This document shows, one piece after another, positions 52,693-61,486 of a DNA stretch of 64,000 bases; positions within the stretch are counted from its first letter, which is position 1; the number at the start of each line of letters is the position of its first letter. This stretch comes from an uncultured Lachnospiraceae bacterium (GTDB taxonomy: Bacteria > Bacillota > Clostridia > Lachnospirales > Lachnospiraceae), in assembly GCA_946405625.1 (NCBI GenBank), contig CAMJHQ010000003.1:1-64000 (forward strand). The letters are read 5' to 3'. The position numbers and the translations under genes are program-made. The notes beneath the pieces were generated by a model. The model worked only from the letters and a program-made list of their open reading frames with translations, had not been told where the DNA came from and ran no database searches.

Positions 52693-55092
52693 TTATTCTT
52701 CGGACATTACGATAAAACTCTCATCCTCGGCTGAGAGTTTTATTTTTCCTCCATGCTTTAATTCCCCAAAGAGAATACTGTCGACAAAAAGAGGTTTGAT
52801 CTCATTTCTGATAACCCTTTCAACCTCTCTTGCACCGTATTCCTCGTTGATTCCTTTCTTCTTAATGAGTGCAAATGCTTTCTCATCCGTTTTCAGTTCT
52901 ATGTTCCGTGCCTTCAGCATAGCCTCAAGCTGACCAAGCATTTTCTCAATAATGCTCGATACCATCTCATCACTCATACTGTTAAATATAACTATACGAC
53001 TGAGACGATTCCTGAATTCAGGCTTAAAGCTCTTCTTCACATCCTCCATCATGACACTCTTATCCTTGCGCTCACTGTGGAAACCGATTGTATTTTGTCC
53101 TACCTTATCGGCACCGATATTCGAAGTCATTATGATGATCACATTTCTAAAATCTGCTTTTCTTCCCTGATTGTCCGTAAGTGTCGCATAATCCATAACC
53201 TGCAGGAGAATATTATAAATGTCTTCGTGAGCCTTCTCTATCTCATCCAGAAGCAGCACTGCAGATGGATTCTTTCTGACAGCCTCGGTAAGAAGTCCTC
53301 CGTTCTCATATCCGATATATCCGGCTGATGCACCGATCAGTTTGGATACGGCATACTTCTCCTCATATTCACTCATATCAAAGCGGATAAGCTTAACACC
53401 AAGCTGCTCGGCAAGCTGTCTCGCTATTTCAGTCTTTCCGACACCGGTCGGACCAACAAAAAGAAGACTTGCGAGAGGTTTTCCATCCTCAAGAAGTCCG
53501 GCTTTCGAGAACTTCACTGCATTTGTCACCTGGGTAATAGCTTCATCCTGTCCAAATATCTGCTTTTTTAGATTCTCTTCAAGATTAATAAGTCCTTCAG
53601 TACCATCTGTCTCGACAGTTTCAATCGGTACACGACAGATATCTGTGAGAACCTTGTTGATAGTCTCCTTGTCGACAATCCGGGCTGCTATACATTTAAC
53701 AGAATGTTCCTGAACAGTATCCGGATTTACAGAATCCTCTTGAACACTGTCTGCAATTTCCGATGCTCTGTCCTGCCTCGTCTCTACGGGATGCAGCTTC
53801 CTGTATGCACCGGCCTCGTCTATCAGGTCGATAGCTTTATCCGGCAGAAATCTCTCATTTATATACTTCTTTGCAGCCTGAGCCGCATATTCGAGAATCC
53901 CGTCAGCAAACTTAACGTTATGAAATTCTTCATATCTCGGCTTCAGTCCCTTCAGGATATCAACTGTCTCCTCGACAGTCGGCTCCGATATTTCAACATT
54001 CTGGAACCTTCTTACGAGACTCTTGCTCTTCTCAAAATACTTCTTATATTCTTCATATGTGGTCGCGCCTATGAACCTTATATGGCCTTCCGTAAGATAT
54101 GGCTTCAACATATTTGAAGCATCATATGAGCCTTCGCCCGTAGCACCGGCACCGTAAAGATTATGTATCTCATCGATATAAATGATCGGCTTATCTTCCT
54201 TTTCAATCTCTCTGAGAACTCTCTTAAATCGCTTTTCAAAATCGCCTCGATATTGTGTACCTGCAAGCATTCCACCGAGATCCATCATAAAGATCTTTGC
54301 ACCGGAAAGCTCTTCCGGAACCTTATTCTCATTGATAAGTCTGGCAAGTCCATAGGTTATTGCAGTCTTACCGACTCCGGGCTCACCAATATGAAGCGGA
54401 TTATTCTTATCCTTACGGCAAAGGATCTGAATAGTCCTCTCAACTTCCTTATCTCTACCTATCAGAGGATTCACATTTTCCAGCATGTCATTCATACAAG
54501 GTGCATACTGCTCCCAGCTGCCGGACTTGTCGAGAGAACTCTTGCCAGCACGGATTGAAGACCTTCTGCCATCCTCTTCATCGCTGTAAATGTCCTGATC
54601 ATCATCAATATCATCATAGTCATCATCTACATTCTTAAATACAGATTTATCATCATCGTCAGCACCTTCATCATACTCATCTGCAATAAGACTTCTGATA
54701 AGATCTACCTCTTCGATATCCTGCTTCCTGATGAAATATACAGCATAGCTGTCCTTAAGCTGAAACAGTGCATGGATCAGATGACTGATACCTACTATTT
54801 CTTTACCACTACTCGCAGCCTGCTCACCGGCATAGGCAAGGACAAACTCCGCAGAATCGGAAAATCCCGGATTTACATTAGCTGCAGAATAAACTGTCTC
54901 GGAAATATTTGCATCAAGATCCTCCATAAGCTTACGTATCGAACCGCCACAGTCTGTAAATGCATCTATAAAAGCTTCTTCTTTGCAAGTTTCAAAAAGC
55001 AGCAACTCCGGTGTGATATACTCGAGACCCTCTTTCTTAGCATAGGAAATTGTACGTGCTATAATTTCAGTAATCTCTGTTGAAAATGTCAT
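52693..55092 (-). CDS. clpA: ATP-dependent Clp protease ATPase subunit ClpA
   Basis: The 799-residue Hsp100 unfoldase feeds proteins to ClpP. It has an N-terminal Clp_N domain (about 1-145), an acidic spacer rich in Asp (about 148-180), AAA1 with Walker A GEPGVGKT (Lys242) and Walker B IIYIDEIH, and AAA2 with GPTGVGKTE (Lys553) and LLLDEIEKAH. An IGF ClpP-docking tripeptide lies near 669-671. There is no long middle domain, so it is ClpA- rather than ClpC/ClpB-type, in keeping with the ClpS gene that ends 3 nt upstream. No clpP is in the window. Confidence 0.93.
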   Translation of the reverse strand: MTFSTEITEIIARTISYAKKEGLEYITPELLLFETCKEEAFIDAFTDCGGSIRKLMEDLDANISETVYSAANVNPGFSDSAEFVLAYAGEQAASSGKEIVGISHLIHALFQLKDSYAVYFIRKQDIEEVDLIRSLIADEYDEGADDDDKSVFKNVDDDYDDIDDDQDIYSDEEDGRRSSIRAGKSSLDKSGSWEQYAPCMNDMLENVNPLIGRDKEVERTIQILCRKDKNNPLHIGEPGVGKTAITYGLARLINENKVPEELSGAKIFMMDLGGMLAGTQYRGDFEKRFKRVLREIEKEDKPIIYIDEIHNLYGAGATGEGSYDASNMLKPYLTEGHIRFIGATTYEEYKKYFEKSKSLVRRFQNVEISEPTVEETVDILKGLKPRYEEFHNVKFADGILEYAAQAAKKYINERFLPDKAIDLIDEAGAYRKLHPVETRQDRASEIADSVQEDSVNPDTVQEHSVKCIAARIVDKETINKVLTDICRVPIETVETDGTEGLINLEENLKKQIFGQDEAITQVTNAVKFSKAGLLEDGKPLASLLFVGPTGVGKTEIARQLAEQLGVKLIRFDMSEYEEKYAVSKLIGASAGYIGYENGGLLTEAVRKNPSAVLLLDEIEKAHEDIYNILLQVMDYATLTDNQGRKADFRNVIIIMTSNIGADKVGQNTIGFHSERKDKSVMMEDVKKSFKPEFRNRLSRIVIFNSMSDEMVSSIIEKMLGQLEAMLKARNIELKTDEKAFALIKKKGINEEYGAREVERVIRNEIKPLFVDSILFGELKHGGKIKLSAEDESFIVMSEE

Positions 55093-55095
55093 TTC

Positions 55096-55395
55096 CTAAG
55101 CCTCCTCAACTGTCATTCTGAACGGGTATCCTTTACTCTTGGCCCGTCCCATAGCAAGTCTTACTTTTGTCACAGCAATATCGTAAGTGTATGTACCGAT
55201 CACTGCCTTACCACTCTTGTGAACACTCAACATAACACTCTCCGCCGTCACAGCATCAAGATGAAATATGTCCATCAAAATCTCAACAACAAACTCCATA
55301 GTTGTGAAGTCGTCGTTGAACATAATAACATTATATCTTTTGGGTTCTTTAACCTTAGCCCTTGTCTGTTCTTTGGTTGAACCAACGGTTGACAT
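55096..55395 (-). CDS. clpS: ClpA adaptor protein ClpS (N-end rule)
   Basis: The 99-residue adaptor delivers proteins with destabilising N-terminal residues to ClpA. After a basic N-terminal tail the sequence runs YNVIMFNDDFTTMEFVVEIL (the N-degron pocket contains the N-D-D/T-T-M-E-F residues), then VMLSVHKSGKAVIGTYTYDIA and a final helix. Start ATG 55395 with GAGAGG about 7 nt upstream. It is co-transcribed with clpA, 3 nt apart. Confidence 0.93.
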   Translation of the reverse strand: MSTVGSTKEQTRAKVKEPKRYNVIMFNDDFTTMEFVVEILMDIFHLDAVTAESVMLSVHKSGKAVIGTYTYDIAVTKVRLAMGRAKSKGYPFRMTVEEA

Positions 55396-55436
55396 TGTAA
55401 TCCTCTCTTTTCATATCTAAGTATATGAGACAAATT

Positions 55437-56579
55437 TTATTGTTTTTCTTTAACATGGAATACAATTCCGCTTTTCGGATATATCCATTCATTTTTTATT
55501 GTTATATCGAAAAGACCATTCTGTGTTTCATTTGCTCCATCATTTGCTGATTTTTCCTTATTAAGATAAGAATACATTGTGACATCCATTTTCTCAGGAA
55601 CATAATCAAATGTTATTTTAGGATCCTTTGTAGGATCAACTAAAGTCACTTCAAAAATAGAGTTCCAAAGCTTTGGCATATGGAAAATCAACTTAACTGA
55701 ATGCTCATTTAATGTAGTATCGAAATTAACATCATACGTAGCTATAATTCCATCATTTCTCAGATCAACAATTTTAAGTTCACCATTAATTCCATCTATT
55801 TTCAAAACAGGTGTAAAAATCTCATTGAACACATCATACAAGTTTCCGTTCTTCTTCTGATTTTTCAGATACTCAATAGCATCACTGTTTATTTCCAGAC
55901 TTTCATTAAATATGCACCTTGAAAACTCTTCATCAGAATTATATTCCAGAAGACCTGAATCCAGATTCTTTTTAGTAAATGAAAATCCTATCTTCACTTC
56001 ATTAGTGCTAAGATTTTTATCTTTGCCAGAAAGATATTTTACTTCATAAAACAAATTTTCCTGAACGTAAAAATAATCTTTTATATTTCCATTCAAAAAA
56101 TCATTATAAGTTTCGGGAAATTCAGTTAAAACATTTATTGTATAATTAAAACTCTTTCTTATCCTCGCCATTTTCATCTTATCGAAATACTTTTCCATAT
56201 TTCCGGTGATAAGATCAACACCATCATCATCACCAACGAGAGAACGTACTGTCGATATAAGAAGATGTTTTTTATCTTCTTCGCAAAATGCATCAAGTGT
56301 CTGAGGATCTCCGATCAGCGTTTTTGTTATCTGTTGAGAGGTTTCTTTTGTATATGCATCCTGTGTCATCTTATTATATAAAATATCAAACAAGAGAAAT
56401 GCAGCCAATACTCCAATAAGATTTCCTACTATGTTATCTATAAGTTCATCAAATTTATAGCCATTCTTGAAGAAAAGATATAAATAACCAAGACATACCA
56501 AAATTAAAGCAACAAGGATTAAAATTACTGTTGCTGAAAGAGTACCTACAATACCTTTTTTCTTTTTATCTTTTTTCAT
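55437..56579 (-). CDS. Unknown two-TM membrane protein overlapping the dipeptidase gene
   Basis: The 380-residue protein begins MKKDKKKKG, then two membrane segments (about 13-35 and 48-68). A large body follows that opens with a helical segment (ITKTLIGDPQTLDAFCEEDKKHLLISTVRSLVGDDDGVDLITGNMEKYF) and continues as beta-rich strands (KIGFSFTKKNLDSG, LKIVDLRNDGIIATYDVNFD). No family is recognised. The start overlaps the VanX-type dipeptidase gene by 14 nt, which points to coupled translation and possibly shared function at the membrane. ClpS starts 41 nt after it ends. Confidence 0.6.
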   Translation of the reverse strand: MKKDKKKKGIVGTLSATVILILVALILVCLGYLYLFFKNGYKFDELIDNIVGNLIGVLAAFLLFDILYNKMTQDAYTKETSQQITKTLIGDPQTLDAFCEEDKKHLLISTVRSLVGDDDGVDLITGNMEKYFDKMKMARIRKSFNYTINVLTEFPETYNDFLNGNIKDYFYVQENLFYEVKYLSGKDKNLSTNEVKIGFSFTKKNLDSGLLEYNSDEEFSRCIFNESLEINSDAIEYLKNQKKNGNLYDVFNEIFTPVLKIDGINGELKIVDLRNDGIIATYDVNFDTTLNEHSVKLIFHMPKLWNSIFEVTLVDPTKDPKITFDYVPEKMDVTMYSYLNKEKSANDGANETQNGLFDITIKNEWIYPKSGIVFHVKEKQ

Positions 56580-57261
56580 TTATCTCTTCCTCCGAAAAAA
56601 AACCTTTGTACAATGCGTCGGTCTCTTTATAATAAGCCCAAAATCTGTCTCCGAAATCATAATGCCACCATTCAGACGGAAGATTGGTAAAACCGGCTTC
56701 TGTCATAATATTATAGAGCAGCCTTCTATTATCTCTTATTTCAAAATCATCCATCTTTTCGAAATATGAAGTGTAAGCTTTTTCTGAAAATGAATCAAAT
56801 CCGGTACCCATGTTCAGTTCAGTACCATACGAATCAATAATTGTGAGATCTACAGCCCCTCCTGTAGTATGAACCGGAGGAACATCTTTGTTGAAAACAG
56901 GCTCAGATACAAAATTTGAAATAAATTCTTTCTTCTGCTCATCAGAATGATTTTCAAGATTAAAATACCTTATAATATCATCGGAATATACTTCATATAA
57001 TTCTTTTTGAAGATTGAATGGTCTCCAGGCATCCATAATTTTGAATCGGAACCCTGTTGGAAGCTTAGCAGCAGCATCCAGCAACATTTCATACACTTCT
57101 TCTCTTACTAAACATTTATTTACAGAATTATTCATTCCAAGAAGAGGATATTGCATACTCACTTCAAATAATCCATTAGTCTCAATTTCAATAAATTTCG
57201 AATCAGTAAATTCTGCTCTGGTACATATTTCAGGACTTACTGTCTCCGGTATCGCTTTCAT
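56566..57261 (-). CDS. D-alanyl-D-alanine dipeptidase, VanX/DdpX-type (M15D)
   Basis: The 231-residue zinc peptidase cleaves D-Ala-D-Ala. The zinc and catalytic motifs are present: PVHTTGGAVDLTI (H-x6-D) near residue 125 and SEWWHYDFGD (E-x-x-H) near 205; an Arg-rich FRFKIMDAWRPFNLQKELY segment precedes them as in the family. No signal peptide is seen, so it is cytoplasmic. With no VanH or VanA-type ligase nearby it is more likely a peptidoglycan-recycling or nutritional enzyme than a resistance gene. AAGGAAGGAA precedes the ATG. Confidence 0.85.
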   Translation of the reverse strand: MKAIPETVSPEICTRAEFTDSKFIEIETNGLFEVSMQYPLLGMNNSVNKCLVREEVYEMLLDAAAKLPTGFRFKIMDAWRPFNLQKELYEVYSDDIIRYFNLENHSDEQKKEFISNFVSEPVFNKDVPPVHTTGGAVDLTIIDSYGTELNMGTGFDSFSEKAYTSYFEKMDDFEIRDNRRLLYNIMTEAGFTNLPSEWWHYDFGDRFWAYYKETDALYKGFFSEEEINEKR

Positions 57262-57333
57262 CTCAGTTTCCTTCCTTATCCATCATCCGAAAAGAATATA
57301 TAACATTTCATTATGATATACTGAAAAATCAGA

Positions 57334-58587
57334 TCATTTACTTTTGAGACAATTTCTTCCGGCAAGAAATCCTGAATATAAAGCATAACTGATATTATAT
57401 CCGCCGCATTTTCCAAGAACATCTGTTGCTTCTCCAATAGCATAAAGCTCTCTTCTTCCGACAACATTCATATTATCCGGATTGATCAGTTCGGTCTTTA
57501 TGCCTCCTGATGAAGCCTGTGATCTTTCAAATCCGTAAATATCAGTAACTTTAACATTCCATTCGGAAATCATTTTATATATTTCACGAACTTTAAAAAT
57601 ATCGACATCCTTCAGCGGAGTTTTTTCATCAAAGATAATACTGTTTTCAATCATTTTATTAATAAAATATACAGCCAGCTTGTCATTGATAAAGCCATTC
57701 AGAAATGCTGTAAATCTTCTTTCAGGATAATCAACTGTCATTCTCGAAAGCTTCTGCCTAAAGCTTTTTTCATCTATATCAGGTATCAGATTAATATTAA
57801 GTTCAGCAATACCATTTTCTTCAAGCATTTTTCTGATATAATGCGAAAGATTAAATATTACAATACCTGATAATGTATTTTCAGTTATCTGCAGTTCTCC
57901 ATATTCTAAAATGCCTGATAATCCGACGCGGATTTCAGCTTCGCATCTGACTCCCGCGATCATTTCAAAGCTCTCATCACACCTTACAGGGCCGAGAGCG
58001 GCTTTAAAAGGCTCATATGCGAGATTCAACGATTCAAACAGTGAGTAAGCCGACTTTTCATCAGCAGAGCCCAGTTCAGGCGCTGAAGGGCTTCCAATGG
58101 CTAGAATGAAAGAATTACATCTAAATACTCTGCCATCTTTAAAATAAACTGTATATTCATCGGAATCCGATTCAACCCTGATTATTTCCGAATCAGAGAC
58201 AATTTCAGCTCCCGACATGATCGCCGCATCACGAAGTGCCCATACTATTGTGGAGGCCTGCATACTCATCGGATAATAATATCCGTTTTTTGATACTGTC
58301 AGGACTCCCATGTGATCAAAATAATCCCTTACAAACTCCGTAAGATCGACATTCATCAAAATCTTATCAATAAAATCAGATCCATAGTAAAATGCTCTGT
58401 CATAAAATGCATTGCAGATATTCGCCCTGCCATTACCGGCAGCATAAAGTTTTCTTCCCGGCTTCTTGTTCTTATCCGCTAAAAGACAAGAAAGCCCCCT
58501 ACGGGAGCTTTCAATGGCCGCAGTAAGCCCCGCGGGGCCTGCACCTGCGATTATAACATCGTATTTTTCATAGCGATCTGTAGTCAT
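57334..58587 (-). CDS. FAD-dependent oxidoreductase, HI0933/YhiN family
   Basis: The 417-residue flavoprotein has a dinucleotide fold at the N terminus (VIIAGAGPAGLTAAIESSRRGLSCLLADK), the family-typical GRKLYAAGNGRANICN, and a C-terminal GGIKTELINPDNMNVVGRRELYAIGEATDVLGKCGGYNISYALYSGFLAG that closes the FAD site. The family is often annotated as aminoacetone oxidase-like or NAD(P)/FAD-dependent; the real substrate is not established. It starts 2 nt after the upstream DUF3048 gene ends, so it shares that transcript. Confidence 0.9.
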   Translation of the reverse strand: MTTDRYEKYDVIIAGAGPAGLTAAIESSRRGLSCLLADKNKKPGRKLYAAGNGRANICNAFYDRAFYYGSDFIDKILMNVDLTEFVRDYFDHMGVLTVSKNGYYYPMSMQASTIVWALRDAAIMSGAEIVSDSEIIRVESDSDEYTVYFKDGRVFRCNSFILAIGSPSAPELGSADEKSAYSLFESLNLAYEPFKAALGPVRCDESFEMIAGVRCEAEIRVGLSGILEYGELQITENTLSGIVIFNLSHYIRKMLEENGIAELNINLIPDIDEKSFRQKLSRMTVDYPERRFTAFLNGFINDKLAVYFINKMIENSIIFDEKTPLKDVDIFKVREIYKMISEWNVKVTDIYGFERSQASSGGIKTELINPDNMNVVGRRELYAIGEATDVLGKCGGYNISYALYSGFLAGRNCLKSK

Positions 58588-58589
58588 AC

Positions 58590-59711
58590 TTACTCTACCT
58601 TTAAACCGGCTTTGTTATCATCCTGCATATAAGTAATCCATGTTTTACCAGGATTTATCAGAAGTTCCTTGCCGTCAGCGGTATAATACTGTGTAACATC
58701 CTTTGGATCATCACCCTTCTTCCATGTAATAGGAATGATCTTTCCGTTTGTTGCATAGAAACCGTCACCGCTTCCTACAGTATTAACATCGATCCATCCT
58801 GAAACATTTTCCTCACCGTCAGGACATACATAAAGACCGTGATATGTGAAAATAACAATAATATTCTTTACTGTAAGCTGATTTCCTGATTCGGCATCAA
58901 TCTGCGGACCACCGAACATAAATCTCTTATAAAGCTTTGAAGCTGAATCATATTCAAACCATCCGTCACTGTAATCAGACATATTGGTTGTAATCTTGTT
59001 TGCAGCTTTTCCGTCTGCAAGATCGGTATCTTCGTTATTGAAATGGAACATCTTCTTGTAATTTTCATTCTTTTCAAGCTGATAACCCATTTCCGATCTG
59101 ATCTTGTTAATTCCCTCACCTGTTATATATGCATCATGAGGACCTTCTCTGTCAGGATCACGGAAACATCCTTCAACTCCGTCACCGATTTCATAATGCT
59201 CAACTCCCGGATATCCTTCAAGATCAGGGATAGCATTATCTGCCTTTCCCCAGTGAACAAGAAATGCCTGATGCTCAACCATCTTTCTGACCATATAGTA
59301 TCTGACACTTCTCATCGGTCCGATTTTCTTTAAGTTATCGTAATCTGTAAATATACATACAAGACGGTCAATTCCGCCCTCTTCCATCATTTCATAATAA
59401 ACATCTGCATGCTCTACACCTGACTGAGGAAATGCATCGTTAGTATTCTCAATCGTACATGCTACAGGCTTTCTTCTTGCAAGATCCTTATCGATCCATT
59501 CACCTGTAAGATCACTTCTTACCTTTCCATCCTTTGAAATCTCTACATCTGCCGGATTTCCGTCAAGCATCGAATTATCCGATACATTTATACTGTAATC
59601 TTTTGAATCCTCTACAGCAGCCGTTGTTGGTTCTTCCTTCTTGCCGCATCCTACAGCTCCAATCGTCATTAAACATGATAACCCAAGTATCAAAAGCTTT
59701 TTCTTAAACAT
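58590..59711 (-). CDS. DUF3048 lipoprotein (YerB-like), copy 2
   Basis: The 373-residue envelope lipoprotein (Cys in TIGAVGC) has the DUF3048 pattern: VRSDLTGEWIDKDLARRKPVACTIENTN, PQSGVEHADVYYEMMEEGGIDRLVCIFTDY, KIGPMRSVRYYMVRKMVEHQAFLVHWGKADNA, and the C-terminal WKKGDDPKDVTQYYTADGKELLINPGKTWI. The B. subtilis relative is YerB, which is of unclear role. Its start overlaps the ybeY stop by 8 nt. A close paralogue is encoded on the other side of ybeY (60275-61456). Confidence 0.9.
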   Translation of the reverse strand: MFKKKLLILGLSCLMTIGAVGCGKKEEPTTAAVEDSKDYSINVSDNSMLDGNPADVEISKDGKVRSDLTGEWIDKDLARRKPVACTIENTNDAFPQSGVEHADVYYEMMEEGGIDRLVCIFTDYDNLKKIGPMRSVRYYMVRKMVEHQAFLVHWGKADNAIPDLEGYPGVEHYEIGDGVEGCFRDPDREGPHDAYITGEGINKIRSEMGYQLEKNENYKKMFHFNNEDTDLADGKAANKITTNMSDYSDGWFEYDSASKLYKRFMFGGPQIDAESGNQLTVKNIIVIFTYHGLYVCPDGEENVSGWIDVNTVGSGDGFYATNGKIIPITWKKGDDPKDVTQYYTADGKELLINPGKTWITYMQDDNKAGLKVE

Positions 59712-60210
59712 AGTCTCTGGTGTATCCTTTCCTCTCTAATATTTCCTCCTGCATTTCTTCCATCTGAATACGCTCTTCATCGGTCATATGATCATAACCG
59801 AAAAGATGAAGCATACTATGTGCAGTAAGAAATGCAATCTCCCTCTTTAAGCTATGGCCGTATTCCTCAGCCTGAGCCTCGGCACGTTCAAGAGATATAA
59901 TGATATCTCCCAAAAGCAATTCTCCGGTATCAGGATTGAAATACTCCTCCGGATTCTTCTCCGCAACAGATAAGTCTCCCGGAAGTTCGAAATCTACCAT
60001 AGGAAATGAAAGAACGTCTGTAGGTCTGTCAATTCCTCTTGATTCCCTGTTGAGCTCATGAATATATGCATTATCAACTATGCTGACATTAACCTCACAT
60101 TCATAAGGACAATTCTGGAAATCAATCGCCTCCTCGATAACAGTAGTGATTATATTATCGAGTTCATGGGGATAAACGATATTCAGTTCGTTTATTATAT
60201 TAATATTCAT
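59704..60210 (-). CDS. ybeY: Endoribonuclease YbeY (rRNA maturation)
   Basis: The 168-residue metal-dependent RNase acts in 16S rRNA 3'-end maturation and ribosome quality control. The metal site is HSMLHLFGYDH, with His131, His135 and His141 as ligands. The N-terminal part includes RGIDRPTDVLSFPM and LGDIIISLERAEAQAEEYGHSLKRE, both typical. It lies between two DUF3048 lipoprotein genes and downstream of phoH, keeping the phoH-ybeY neighbourhood common in Firmicutes. Confidence 0.95.
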   Translation of the reverse strand: MNINIINELNIVYPHELDNIITTVIEEAIDFQNCPYECEVNVSIVDNAYIHELNRESRGIDRPTDVLSFPMVDFELPGDLSVAEKNPEEYFNPDTGELLLGDIIISLERAEAQAEEYGHSLKREIAFLTAHSMLHLFGYDHMTDEERIQMEEMQEEILERKGYTRDYV

Positions 60211-60274
60211 ACCGTATCATTCTACCACAATTCACATTTACATAAAAGTTATAATTGTCTTATTATTCTCTTAA

Positions 60275-61456
60275 TTATTCAACAACCAGGGCTTCCTTGT
60301 TATCGTCCTTCATATAGGAAATAAAGGTTTTTCCCGGATTAATCTTTAATTCTTTCCCATCCGATGTATAGTAATGCGTTATATCGAAAATGCTTTCTTT
60401 TTCCCATGTTATAGGAATAATCTTTCCGTCTGAAGCATAGAATCCTTCTCCTTTGCCCAGAAGATCGATATCGATAGCATTTCTTTCAAGGTTCTGCCTT
60501 TCCGGTATACACAGCGAATGAGTAGCAAACAGTATTATGATATTCTTAAACTTCAGCTGTTCGCCTGTAAGTTCATCTATATGAGGTCCGCCATACTGAA
60601 ATCTGTTGTAAAGCTTGGTTTCCGGATCATATTCAAACCATGGCTGCTGATAATCGCTGAGTTCGGTTGTTATCTTAAGTGCATCCGTTCCGCTTGCAGG
60701 TTCAGTATCTTCAGGATAGAAATGGAACATTTTCTCATAATTCTCATTCTTATCTAGCTGAAATGGCTGGGATGCTCTGAAATTATTGATAGCCTCAGCA
60801 CTGACATAAGCCGTATGCTCTATATCTTTACCCGGACGGCTCAGACGATATCCGCCTTCTACATATGGCTCATTGTAAGGTTCATATATATCATCATTAT
60901 TGAAATTAGCATGCTCTACGCCGGGATAACCATGAAGATCTTCAAGTGCATTGTCGGCTCTTCCCCAGTGAACAAGAAATGCCTGATGTTCAACTGCTTT
61001 CCTTACGTAATATGCACGAGTACTTCTTACAGGACCTATCTGCTCCATATCATCATAATCCGTAAAGATGCACATAAGTCTTGTGATTCCGCCTTCTTCA
61101 AGCATCTCATATATCACATCAGCTCTTCCTACACCTGACTGAGGCATAGCTACCGACAGGTTATTGATCATTACGGCAATAGGTTTTCTATGTGCCAGAT
61201 CCTTATCAATCCATTCACCTGTGAGGTCACTTCTAACCTTACCGTCTTTGGTAATCTCTATATTTTGAAGATCACCATGCGTAAGCATCGGTGTTTCTGT
61301 GATATTTACAGTAAACTCTTTCGGTTCTTCTTTTTTAACTGCTTCTGTTGCAGATGCAGTTTCGGTTGTAGTAACCGGTGTCTGATTACCGCAAGCGGCT
61401 ATACCAAGCATCATAATTGTTGAAATGCCCAGTACAAGTAATTTCTTTTTAAGCAT
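60275..61456 (-). CDS. DUF3048 lipoprotein (YerB-like), copy 1
   Basis: The 393-residue lipoprotein (Cys in MLGIAAC) matches its paralogue at 58590-59711 throughout: VRSDLTGEWIDKDLAHRKPIAVMINN, PQSGVGRADVIYEMLEEGGITRLMCIF, AYYVRKAVEHQAFLVHWGRADNA and DGKELKINPGKTFISYMKDDNK. It has a longer insertion before the C-terminal third, with a YVEGGYRLSRPGKDIEH segment. It is 30 nt downstream of phoH and 64 nt upstream of ybeY. Function unknown. Confidence 0.9.
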   Translation of the reverse strand: MLKKKLLVLGISTIMMLGIAACGNQTPVTTTETASATEAVKKEEPKEFTVNITETPMLTHGDLQNIEITKDGKVRSDLTGEWIDKDLAHRKPIAVMINNLSVAMPQSGVGRADVIYEMLEEGGITRLMCIFTDYDDMEQIGPVRSTRAYYVRKAVEHQAFLVHWGRADNALEDLHGYPGVEHANFNNDDIYEPYNEPYVEGGYRLSRPGKDIEHTAYVSAEAINNFRASQPFQLDKNENYEKMFHFYPEDTEPASGTDALKITTELSDYQQPWFEYDPETKLYNRFQYGGPHIDELTGEQLKFKNIIILFATHSLCIPERQNLERNAIDIDLLGKGEGFYASDGKIIPITWEKESIFDITHYYTSDGKELKINPGKTFISYMKDDNKEALVVE

Positions 61457-61486
61457 GATAATATGTTATCCTTTTCTTAGTAATAT

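Noticed and set aside
53342..54558. Long plus-strand frames opposite clpA
   Set aside because: They overlap the conserved AAA domains of ClpA in antisense and have no start signals.
56566..57261. Vancomycin-resistance determinant
   Set aside because: Only the VanX-type dipeptidase is present; no VanH-type dehydrogenase or D-Ala-D-Lac ligase gene is nearby.
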